Source: an uncultured Atopobium sp.
Lineage (GTDB): Bacteria > Actinomycetota > Coriobacteriia > Coriobacteriales > Atopobiaceae
Assembly: GCA_946647055.1 (NCBI GenBank)
Contig: CAMPCT010000064.1
Span: forward strand, 1 to 9,438
Direction of reading: 5' to 3'
DNA length: 9,438 nt
The translations under genes and the position numbers were made by a program. Below the pieces are notes generated by a model, which worked only from the letters and a program-made list of their open reading frames with translations, searched no databases and was not told the DNA's origin. Below are positions 1 through 5,748 of the stretch, piece by piece. How positions within the stretch are numbered: the stretch's first letter is position 1; every line of letters starts with the position of its first letter.

Positions 1-1186
1 CCGCATGCGTGGCCTCGACAAGGGTCCCTAAGTCATTCACGGCAAGATGCGTCCCGAAGGGGCAGCTCGCCGACAGCTCGGGCAGGCGATCGAGAAGCCA
101 TCGCAGCCCAGACTCGGAGAGGGGTGGGACGAGCATGGTCAAATCACCGGCAGTGCTGGCAGGGGGATCCTGGCACAGCCGCACCATCGCGTCGTGGAAC
201 GCATCGAAGTCGGTCTCGCTGCCCACGTATCGTCGAGACGCATCCCGCGCCGCCACGACCGGCTCGATTGCACGCCGGTTCTGCCCGGATCGCCCATAAT
301 AACAGGCACAATCCTGCCCAAAGGTCGAGCGATACAACGAGGCCCGCTCATCGTCGGAGCCCAAATCCGCCGCCGTGCGAAGGAAGCGCAGGGCACGAAG
401 ACGCTCGTCGAGCGGGCGCCCCCGCCCACCAAGCTTGGCCAGGCCCACACCCGCGGCCTCAAAGAGCCGCAGGTGGCAGGCGGCACAGGGATAGGGTTGC
501 AGATAGGTGCAGGCACGACCCAGGCAGGCATGCGTGCGGTAGGTGGTGTCGAAGGTGAAGAGCGGCGGTGCGTTGTCTATGCTGCCCGCACCATCGCGGT
601 CCGGGTACGTCACGCCATGACGGTGCCGGCAGTACCCGTCTACCCACGGGCACTTGTCGAAGAAGGCCATGACCTCGCCCTCCATGCCCGGCACGGCCCC
701 AAGCAGCGCACCCGCCTCCTGCCAGCCCACGAAACGAGGCAGCACCACACGTGAGACCCCCAGCGAGCGAAACGCCTCGAGCGTGGGGACGTTCTGGGCC
801 ACCGCCAGAAGCGAGAGACACACACGGAGGCCGGTCCGTCCATGCAGCCGCCAAAGAAGTCCCAGGTCGGAAAGGATGATGCCTGTGCCACCCATGGCCT
901 CGAAGGCATCGCAGAGCGTCACGAGGTGGTCGAGCTGGGGCTCGGTGTAGCGCGAGTTGAGCGCGAGATAGAGGGGCAGGCCATGACGGCGCGCCTCTCC
1001 CGCCGCTGCCGCAAGTTCCGCGGTCGTGGCGAGGTTTGCCCTCCCCTGTCGCCGGGTGGCGCTGTCGTGATCGCCATAGTGCTCGGCCCACCACGCATCC
1101 TGAAAGCCGCAGTACAGTTCGCCGGCCCCCTCGCCAGCAAGTGCCGGGACCTCGTCGGGAGCGTTCACGGGCACGACGTACCTCAT
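1..1186 (-). CDS. Peptidase U32-family-like protein, partial (3' end outside the window)
   Basis: Reading leftwards from the ATG at 1186, 395 codons stay open to the window edge with no stop, so the C-terminus is missing. Features fitting the U32/UbiU-UbiV superfamily are an N-terminal E-L-Y-C-G-F (residues 23-28), an I-L-S-D-L-G strand (104-109), a Cys cluster (179, 186, 221, 226, 234, 237), a helix followed by G-V-G-L-A-K-L-G-G-R (246-255) that resembles the family's usual aG(I/V)..lKIeGR, and N-D-L-G near residue 384. The usual H-G-x-x-C motif is replaced by F-D-K-C-P-W. Known members bind [4Fe-4S] clusters and act in tRNA/rRNA modification, oxygen-independent hydroxylation or, in older reports, as collagenases. 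Its start overlaps the upstream radical SAM stop by 4 bp (ATGA), and GGGAGG lies 7 nt upstream (1194-1199), suggesting translational coupling. Family assignment is fairly sure. Role is an inference: tailoring or cleaving the cluster's peptide, or a partner of the adjacent radical SAM enzyme. Confidence 0.72.
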   Translation of the reverse strand, partial: MRYVVPVNAPDEVPALAGEGAGELYCGFQDAWWAEHYGDHDSATRRQGRANLATTAELAAAAGEARRHGLPLYLALNSRYTEPQLDHLVTLCDAFEAMGGTGIILSDLGLLWRLHGRTGLRVCLSLLAVAQNVPTLEAFRSLGVSRVVLPRFVGWQEAGALLGAVPGMEGEVMAFFDKCPWVDGYCRHRHGVTYPDRDGAGSIDNAPPLFTFDTTYRTHACLGRACTYLQPYPCAACHLRLFEAAGVGLAKLGGRGRPLDERLRALRFLRTAADLGSDDERASLYRSTFGQDCACYYGRSGQNRRAIEPVVAARDASRRYVGSETDFDAFHDAMVRLCQDPPASTAGDLTMLVPPLSESGLRWLLDRLPELSASCPFGTHLAVNDLGTLVEATHA

Positions 1187-2553
1187 GCGAGCGCCTCCCG
1201 TATCATTTGAACGAAGCGCTGGTAGGACCGCTCGTTTACGTCATCCAACGTGTGGCGGAGCTCTGTCAGGCGCGTGTCATCACCCGTCAGGTGCGCCACA
1301 GCTGCCGCATGGGGTTCCGCAATCGCAGCCTTGGTCCACGCGCGGGCAAGCTCTGCCGTCTCATGAACGAGCCGCTGATGGAACGCCTCCTCGCGCCGAC
1401 CCATGGGTTGGAAGCCCACCTCGTTCGAGCCACTCTCTGCAAGCGCGCATCCCGGGAAGACGATGAGGCGGCTGAGCGCGGCCCTGTGACTGTAGATGCC
1501 CAGCTCACGAAGGCGCGTCACCTCCGCCAATGCCCCCTCCAGCGTCTGCGACCCGTGCCACAGGATGTAACCGGGCTGGACGGCGATGCCGGCAGAGGCA
1601 AACGCCTCGAGCACCTCGGGCAGCCTCGAGACGTCGTAGGGCTTGTGCCATCGGGCAAGGGTGTCCGCGTTCAGCGACTCCACGCCAAAGAACACACGCG
1701 TGAGCCCCGCCTCACGCAGGCGCGCCAGGCGCTCTACCAGATGCGGGCGGCCGATGAGGGCCGCAAGGCGAAGCTCGCAGGCGAAGGCCACGCGCAGGCT
1801 GCGTGCGTCGAGCTCGTCGGCCAGCGCCTCGAGTCGCGCAAGGGACCCAAAGTCGTCGTCCACGAAGTTGAGGACGGGAGGGAGCCCAAAGGCCGCGAGC
1901 CGCTCCGCCACCTGCTGCATCTCGTCGACAACGAGCCGCAGGTCACGGCCTTGCCAGCGCCTAAGCGACTCGGGAAGCGACGGAGTGGCGCAAAACGCGC
2001 ACGAGCCGGGGCAGCCTCTCGAGCTCTGGAGGTTGACGGCGCAGCCCAAGGCGGCGTAGCGCTCGGGACAGAGCCGGAGGGGAATCGCCCAGTCGTCCGG
2101 GCTGGCGAGCGCCGCCGCGGACGCATCCACCGCACGACCCAGCGCAAGCCCCAACAACTGGGCCTCGCCCTCGCCCCGCAACAGCACGCAGCCCCTTGGC
2201 AGCAGGCGCGCGGCCTCCTCGTGAGCTCCCGTCACGTACACGCCACCAGCTGCCAGCGTCGCCTGCGGCCACCATGCGTGAAGGCGGCTCATGACGCGCC
2301 GCGCATCGGGCACGTCTGCCGAGGTCATGAGCGAGAGGCCGATGAGGGCGGGGACTCGTTCCCCGACAATGTCGCGGACGTCGTCGAAGAAGCCAGCGCG
2401 ATGCTCGGCGGCATACAGCCGCCGGTCAAGGACATGGACGTCATCCACACCATGGTCGCGCAGGTATCCCGCCAGCCGCTCGATACCCAGTGGCTCGGCA
2501 AACTCCGGCTCGTCCCCCTCGCAGAGCGGACGTATGAGCAGCACCAACGGCAT
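1183..2553 (-). CDS. B12-binding-type radical SAM enzyme (class B-like)
   Basis: A 456-residue protein. Residues 1-140 look like the Rossmann-type cobalamin-binding domain of class B radical SAM enzymes: E-P-L-G-I-E-R-L-A-G-Y-L-R-D-H-G (20-35) followed by V-L-D, then A-G-G-V-Y (102-106) and R-G-E-G-E (126-130). The classical D-x-H-x-x-G cobalamin loop is not visible, as in many members, so B12 use is not certain. The radical SAM motif C-P-G-S-C-A-F-C supplies Cys181, Cys185 and Cys188 for the [4Fe-4S] cluster. F-F-G-V-E-S-L-N further on is the usual radical SAM strand. There is no SPASM-like Cys-rich C-terminus. Such enzymes do difficult methylations, ring formations or sulfur insertions. The start is 10 bp after the lipoprotein stop, with only a weak GC-rich ribosome site, and the stop overlaps the U32-like gene. 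Substrate unknown; operon position suggests a second modification of the Cys-rich peptide or another product of the pathway. Confidence 0.8.
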   Translation of the reverse strand: MPLVLLIRPLCEGDEPEFAEPLGIERLAGYLRDHGVDDVHVLDRRLYAAEHRAGFFDDVRDIVGERVPALIGLSLMTSADVPDARRVMSRLHAWWPQATLAAGGVYVTGAHEEAARLLPRGCVLLRGEGEAQLLGLALGRAVDASAAALASPDDWAIPLRLCPERYAALGCAVNLQSSRGCPGSCAFCATPSLPESLRRWQGRDLRLVVDEMQQVAERLAAFGLPPVLNFVDDDFGSLARLEALADELDARSLRVAFACELRLAALIGRPHLVERLARLREAGLTRVFFGVESLNADTLARWHKPYDVSRLPEVLEAFASAGIAVQPGYILWHGSQTLEGALAEVTRLRELGIYSHRAALSRLIVFPGCALAESGSNEVGFQPMGRREEAFHQRLVHETAELARAWTKAAIAEPHAAAVAHLTGDDTRLTELRHTLDDVNERSYQRFVQMIREALA

Positions 2554-2563
2554 GCCGACCCGC

Positions 2564-3373
2564 TTAGGAGAGTCCGATGCCCAGTTGGTCGCCCACCGCC
2601 TCGAGATATGCCCTCAAGGCATCCAGGTCCTCGTCCTCCGCCTCGGTCAAGCCGGCTTCCACACGCTCGTCGTCCTGCGCCTCGAGCTCGCGGAGCCTTA
2701 CCGTGAGGTCGTAGTAGCTGTGGTCGTTCTCGGAAGCCTCTCCCTGTGCGACGTCATACAACTGGAGGTCGATGTCGTCCCACAGCATGTTGTACGTGCA
2801 TTCCTGCTCGACCGAGCTACCGTCCATGTACTCGAGCGGGTTCAAGTACCCCGCCTCCTCGAGCGCCTCGGTCATGGTCGAGAGCGCGTCCGTGGACGAG
2901 AAGCCATTCGCGACGGCGGCAACCTGCAGGTTGAGGATGACGCCGGGCTCGGTCGAATACAGGAACGTGCAGGCGAAGGCCTGGGAGAGCGCCTCCTCCA
3001 CCTCGCCGAGCTGCAGGAGTGCGAGCACCAGGTTGACGTTGGCACCCATGTGCGAGGGTGCCGTCTCGATGATGCTGCGATACCCGTCGGCGGCCTCATC
3101 GTACGTTCCCGACCGATAGAGATTGTTCGCCTGGACAAAGTCGACTTGCGTGGCCGAGATGGTCTCACCCTCGTCCAGGTACTGGTCGGTCATCTGGGAT
3201 CGACGCGACTCGGCGAGCTTTCGTCCTTCCTCCGCGAACGTCATCATCTCGCTGGCATCACGCGCCTCACGCCCCTGGAAGCGCACCTCCTGGGAGCCTC
3301 CCCCACACGCCGCAAGCGACACGGTGACGACGAGGGCAAACAGGGTCGCGACCACCAAACGTAGCTTCCTCAT
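2564..3373 (-). CDS. Lipoprotein with TPR-like helical repeats
   Basis: A 269-residue protein. The signal peptide has M-R-K-L-R, a hydrophobic stretch and the lipobox L-A-A-C with Cys23, followed by G-G-G-S, so it should be lipid-anchored on the outer face of the cytoplasmic membrane. Residues about 78-150 form helix pairs typical of tetratricopeptide repeats (N-N-L-Y-R-S-G-T-Y-D-E-A-A-D-G-Y, then N-L-V-L-A-L-L-Q-L-G-E-V-E-E-A-L). The C-terminal third is acidic and helical, with no enzyme motif. The ATG at 3373 is preferred over one 33 bp upstream because AGGGGG lies 6 nt before it and the signal peptide then starts normally. It begins 10 bp after the Cys-rich peptide's stop and its ribosome site overlaps that stop. 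TPR lipoproteins usually act as binding scaffolds, so here it may hold or assemble the peptide or an exported partner at the surface. That role is inferred; the lipoprotein call is firm. Confidence 0.85.
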   Translation of the reverse strand: MRKLRLVVATLFALVVTVSLAACGGGSQEVRFQGREARDASEMMTFAEEGRKLAESRRSQMTDQYLDEGETISATQVDFVQANNLYRSGTYDEAADGYRSIIETAPSHMGANVNLVLALLQLGEVEEALSQAFACTFLYSTEPGVILNLQVAAVANGFSSTDALSTMTEALEEAGYLNPLEYMDGSSVEQECTYNMLWDDIDLQLYDVAQGEASENDHSYYDLTVRLRELEAQDDERVEAGLTEAEDEDLDALRAYLEAVGDQLGIGLS

Positions 3374-3386
3374 GACGCACCCCCTA
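3374..3386 (-). promoter_or_regulatory. Ribosome binding site that sets the lipoprotein start
   Basis: On the minus strand AGGGGG (3385-3380) lies 6 nt before the ATG at 3373 and overlaps the TAG stop of the Cys-rich peptide gene (3386-3384). This supports the inner start rather than the in-frame ATG further upstream, and suggests coupled translation of the two genes. Confidence 0.6.
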
Positions 3387-3749
3387 GTGAACCGGGACGC
3401 AGGCACAGGGGCTTCCGCAGCTCACCCAGCCGCCCCCGCCTCCCGACGTGACGTTGCCGACGCAGGTGCAGGTGGAGTAGCCCACGCAGCTGCACACGCT
3501 CTCGCAGGTGCACACGTGCTCGCAGGTGCAGACCATGTACGAGGCGCTCACGGTGTCGCAGCTGCAGTAGGCACCCATGACGCTCGAGGAAAACTGGCCG
3601 GTCTCCTCGCTGTAGCCATCGATGAAGTAGGTCTTCATGCCCGGTTTGAAGACGCTCTCGCCGTCCACGATGATCTCGATCTGGGGCTTGGGCAGGGTGG
3701 CATCATCGGCCTCGGTAAGCGCGCGGTCATTGTAGGTCTCATCGGCCAT
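3384..3749 (-). CDS. Cys-rich RiPP precursor peptide with six C-x-C pairs
   Basis: A 121-residue peptide with an acidic N-terminal half free of cysteine (residues 1-61, leader-like; I-E-I-I-V-D-G could form the strand that docks on a recognition domain) and a C-terminal half with 13 cysteines. The cysteines are at 62, 64, 74, 76, 80, 82, 86, 88, 94, 96, 111, 115 and 117: six C-x-C pairs plus one single. Residues 73-90 are three hexads V-C-(T/S)-C-x-x. A Gly run (103-107) separates the last three cysteines. The start at 3749 is fixed by GGGAGGT 6 nt upstream and overlaps the maturase stop by 11 bp. Position directly behind a radical SAM/SPASM gene and a PqqD-like gene indicates a modified peptide, possibly with thioether links (sactipeptide or ranthipeptide type). 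A metal- or cluster-binding peptide is an alternative. I know no named precursor family with this exact pattern. No signal peptide or Gly-Gly export leader is seen. Confidence 0.85.
   Translation of the reverse strand: MADETYNDRALTEADDATLPKPQIEIIVDGESVFKPGMKTYFIDGYSEETGQFSSSVMGAYCSCDTVSASYMVCTCEHVCTCESVCSCVGYSTCTCVGNVTSGGGGGWVSCGSPCACVPVH
3480..3533 (-). repeat. Three tandem 18-bp coding repeats in the peptide core
   Basis: Read on the minus strand, three consecutive 18-bp units (3533-3516, 3515-3498, 3497-3480) each encode V-C-(T/S)-C-x-x. Neighbouring units match at 15 of 18 positions, including third-base positions, which points to duplication within the gene rather than chance amino-acid similarity. 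Confidence 0.7.
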
Positions 3750-5142
3750 CTGGGGACCTCCCGTCGTCGGTGGGCTTCCAGTCAAGCTTGCGTTGGATCT
3801 GGTTGAGGGTGAGCGCGCGGCTGATCTGGCAGCGCACGCTCCCGTGATGCTCCTCCAGGGCGATGCCGTCGAGCACCTTGGCGGCGCAGTCGCCCGCACA
3901 GTGCCAGCGGCAGAAGCAGTCGTCACAGAAGCGGATGTTGTGCACGCACAGGCGCGAGAGCTCGTCGAGCTTTCCCTGGTCGAACACGAAGTCGCCCACA
4001 GCCTGGTCGAAGTGCCCAAAGAAGAAGCGCTCGCTGCGGGGGTCGCTGGCGTAGCTCACCTCGTAGCAGGCCGTGACATCGCCCGTGGGCGTGACAGTGA
4101 AGCTGCCGCTGCTCACCTTGCAGAAGGTGTCGACAAGCATGTCCTGGCGCGCGCCGGAGAACACCAGGCGCACCCCGCGCTCGTGCGCGACCTCCAAGGC
4201 CGCCAGGTAGCTGCGCGTGAAGTCCTCGGAGCTGGGCATGGTGTCGGCGGAGGTCTTGCAGCGGCCGCACTCCCACACCGGCTCGAAGTGCAGCTGCTCG
4301 ATGCCTGGGTAACGGTCGGCCACGAACTCGACGATGTCGGGCATGCGCTCGACCATCGCCGCGGTCACCGTGGTGCGGATGCCAAAGTCCACGCCCGCCT
4401 CGACCAGGCGACTCATGGTGCGGTCGACCCGCGCGAAGGAGCCACCACCTCCCGCCAAGGGACGGTTGGCGTCCTGGTAGGCAGGCAGGCCGTCAAAGGA
4501 GATGTTGACCGAGTGGAAGTTGGCGACCACGAAGTCGAGCTGTTCCTCCGAGAGGACACCGTTGGTGGCCGCGTTGAAGACGGCGGGCACCTCCAGTCGC
4601 TCGGCCACGTCCTGCCCATACCACACGATCTCGCGTATGAGGTCGAAGGCACAGAACGGCTCGCCGTTGCCGTGGATGGAGACGAGGAAGTTGCGGATGG
4701 GCTCACCGGCTTCAATGCGCTCCTTGGCGTTGCGGGCGATGAGGTCGATGGCGCGCTGGGCCACCTCGAGCCGCATCGTGGTGATGGGCTCGCCGTTGCC
4801 TCCGCCCTCGCCCCCAAAGGCATAGCAGTAGCTGCAGCGCAGGTTGCAGTTGTTGGTGGGGAAGAGCGTCACCTGCACGGGCCGGAAGCCCACCTCGTGG
4901 TGTGGGTAGGCACGACGCTCGAAGAAGCCGCGCTCGCGGAAGGTCTCGACCACGGCGCGCTCGTCCTCCGTCATACGGTCAATCGAGGTGGGGTCAGCCG
5001 CATAGGCAACGGCGGCCGCGACGGCAGGCTCGTTCGCCCGCGCCATGAGGCGGCCCAGGGGCGCATAGAGGATGGGTCCGCGCTCGTCACGCAGGACGAA
5101 GAGCTCGGGAGGCGCGACGGACTGTGTGCTCTCGCAGGCCAT
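3739..5142 (-). CDS. Radical SAM/SPASM peptide maturase
   Basis: A 467-residue enzyme. The N-terminal region (1-90) resembles the small winged-helix-like extension of peptide maturases and may help bind the leader. The radical SAM motif C-N-L-R-C-S-Y-C gives Cys99, Cys103 and Cys106. G-N-G-E-P follows in the place of the usual GGEP. The C-terminus is SPASM-like: Cys341, T-P-T-G-D-V-T-A-C (Cys359), then Cys399 and C-D-D-C-F-C-R-W-H-C-A-G-D-C (406-419), enough for auxiliary Fe-S clusters. Such enzymes install thioether or C-C bonds in RiPP precursors. The ATG at 5142 was chosen because it is 7 bp after the PqqD-like stop with AGGTG just upstream; the frame stays open further upstream, but that stretch translates as Arg/Ser-rich shadow sequence inside the neighbouring gene. 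Its last 11 bp overlap the Cys-rich peptide start, so that peptide is the obvious substrate. An extra C-x-x-C in W-E-C-G-R-C before the SPASM region is notable. The linkage chemistry cannot be read from sequence. Confidence 0.9.
   Translation of the reverse strand: MACESTQSVAPPELFVLRDERGPILYAPLGRLMARANEPAVAAAVAYAADPTSIDRMTEDERAVVETFRERGFFERRAYPHHEVGFRPVQVTLFPTNNCNLRCSYCYAFGGEGGGNGEPITTMRLEVAQRAIDLIARNAKERIEAGEPIRNFLVSIHGNGEPFCAFDLIREIVWYGQDVAERLEVPAVFNAATNGVLSEEQLDFVVANFHSVNISFDGLPAYQDANRPLAGGGGSFARVDRTMSRLVEAGVDFGIRTTVTAAMVERMPDIVEFVADRYPGIEQLHFEPVWECGRCKTSADTMPSSEDFTRSYLAALEVAHERGVRLVFSGARQDMLVDTFCKVSSGSFTVTPTGDVTACYEVSYASDPRSERFFFGHFDQAVGDFVFDQGKLDELSRLCVHNIRFCDDCFCRWHCAGDCAAKVLDGIALEEHHGSVRCQISRALTLNQIQRKLDWKPTDDGRSPDGR
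3750..3763 (-). promoter_or_regulatory. Strong ribosome binding site for the Cys-rich peptide
   Basis: On the minus strand GGGAGGT (3762-3756) lies 6 nt before the ATG at 3749, inside the last codons of the maturase gene. It is one of the best Shine-Dalgarno matches in the cluster, consistent with high translation of the peptide, and it rejects longer readings of the same frame that would run into the maturase gene. Confidence 0.75.
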
Positions 5143-5149
5143 GGGGCAC

Positions 5150-5593
5150 CTACGCGGGAATCTCGTAGAGGTTGACCAGCACGGTGTTCTGCAGGTAGCC
5201 CGCCTGTCCCAGGGTGACGAAGAACGAGGCGACATCGACTGCCTCGACCGGACGACCCATGAGGTCGGCCGTCTGCGCCGCAAGCTCGTCGATGGTGCGC
5301 GACCCGTCGGCAAGCCCGATGAGGGTGGCACCAATGGGGTTGACGGAGAAGAGCTCGACGTCCTCGAAGTACCCGGAGAGCTCCGACGACCCCTCGTGCT
5401 CGACGAGGCGAATCCCCGCCTGCATGGCCGGGCCCTTGGCAGACTCCAACTGGGCGACCTCTGATGTCTCGAAGAGGATCGTTCCGGCACCGGTATCTGC
5501 GTCGTTGTCACGCGCTCCCGCAAGGCCAAGCCCAACCCCAGCGGCTACGACAACAAGCCCGAACGCGCCTTTGACGAAGGTCCTTCTCTCCAT
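5150..5593 (-). CDS. PqqD-like RiPP recognition protein with apparent Tat signal peptide
   Basis: A 147-residue protein. Residues about 74-140 match the PqqD/RRE fold: strand L-F-S-V-N-P-I-G-A-T, then G-S-R-T-I-D-E-L, a helix, and V-D-V-A-S-F-F-V-T-L-G-Q-A-G-Y-L. This domain normally binds a leader peptide and presents it to a radical SAM enzyme in the cytosol. Before it lies a near-textbook twin-arginine signal: R-R-T-F-V-K (3-8), a hydrophobic stretch (10-24) and an A-G-A cleavage site (25-27), then a polar linker. That would place the domain outside the membrane, which conflicts with the usual role. A start at Met57 (ATG at 5425) would give a 91-residue cytosolic protein of normal PqqD size, with only a weak AAGGG upstream. 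The gene appears to be first in the operon; the maturase starts 7 bp after its stop. The PqqD-like call is fairly sure; localisation is open. Confidence 0.78.
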   Translation of the reverse strand: MERRTFVKGAFGLVVVAAGVGLGLAGARDNDADTGAGTILFETSEVAQLESAKGPAMQAGIRLVEHEGSSELSGYFEDVELFSVNPIGATLIGLADGSRTIDELAAQTADLMGRPVEAVDVASFFVTLGQAGYLQNTVLVNLYEIPA

Positions 5594-5748
5594 GTGCGCC
5601 CCCGTCCGCGAGTGCCGCCACGCACCAAGTCACGACGGCATATTCCATGCTGCCATCCATACGGAAACAGTACCAAATGGCATTCGGCCGACACAAGGAA
5701 AAGACGAGAAAGGTTCCCAAAGGTAGAATGACCGCGAGGAGGTGAGCG
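5594..5748. promoter_or_regulatory. Divergent intergenic region, likely promoters for both sides
   Basis: These 155 bp, visibly less GC-rich than the flanking genes, separate the leftward peptide cluster from the rightward membrane-protein gene and must hold both promoters if each is expressed. Rightwards, TAGAAT (5724-5729) matches a -10 box at five of six positions, but no good -35 lies 16-18 bp upstream. Leftwards, TTGTGT and TACTGT are 18 bp apart but match poorly. No clear operator or riboswitch was seen. Confidence 0.4.
5724..5729 (+). promoter_or_regulatory. Candidate -10 box of the YwaF-like gene
   Basis: TAGAAT would place a transcript start near 5736, just before the AGGAGGT ribosome site (5737-5743) that precedes the ATG at 5749. 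The resulting leader would be very short. There is no convincing -35 element, so this is tentative. Confidence 0.3.

Noticed and set aside
1036..2706. Long open frame of 556 codons on the plus strand
   Set aside because: It lies antisense to the B12-type radical SAM gene, is Arg-rich with no domain, and is the usual by-product of high GC codon use.
3399..3566. Metallothionein gene instead of a RiPP precursor
   Set aside because: Not excluded as a chemical property, but the PqqD-like and SPASM genes directly upstream make a modified peptide more likely than a plain metal store.
3399..3566. Selenocysteine or recoding in the Cys-rich core
   Set aside because: All 13 codons are TGC or TGT and no in-frame TGA occurs.
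3384..4019. Longer version of the Cys-rich peptide starting far upstream
   Set aside because: The extension is out-of-frame maturase sequence, rich in Ser, Thr, Ala and Arg; the strong ribosome site before 3749 sets the start.
3793..5175. Plus-strand open frame of 460 codons
   Set aside because: It is entirely antisense to the radical SAM/SPASM maturase, whose Fe-S motifs prove the coding strand; the plus frame is a His/Val/Glu-rich shadow.
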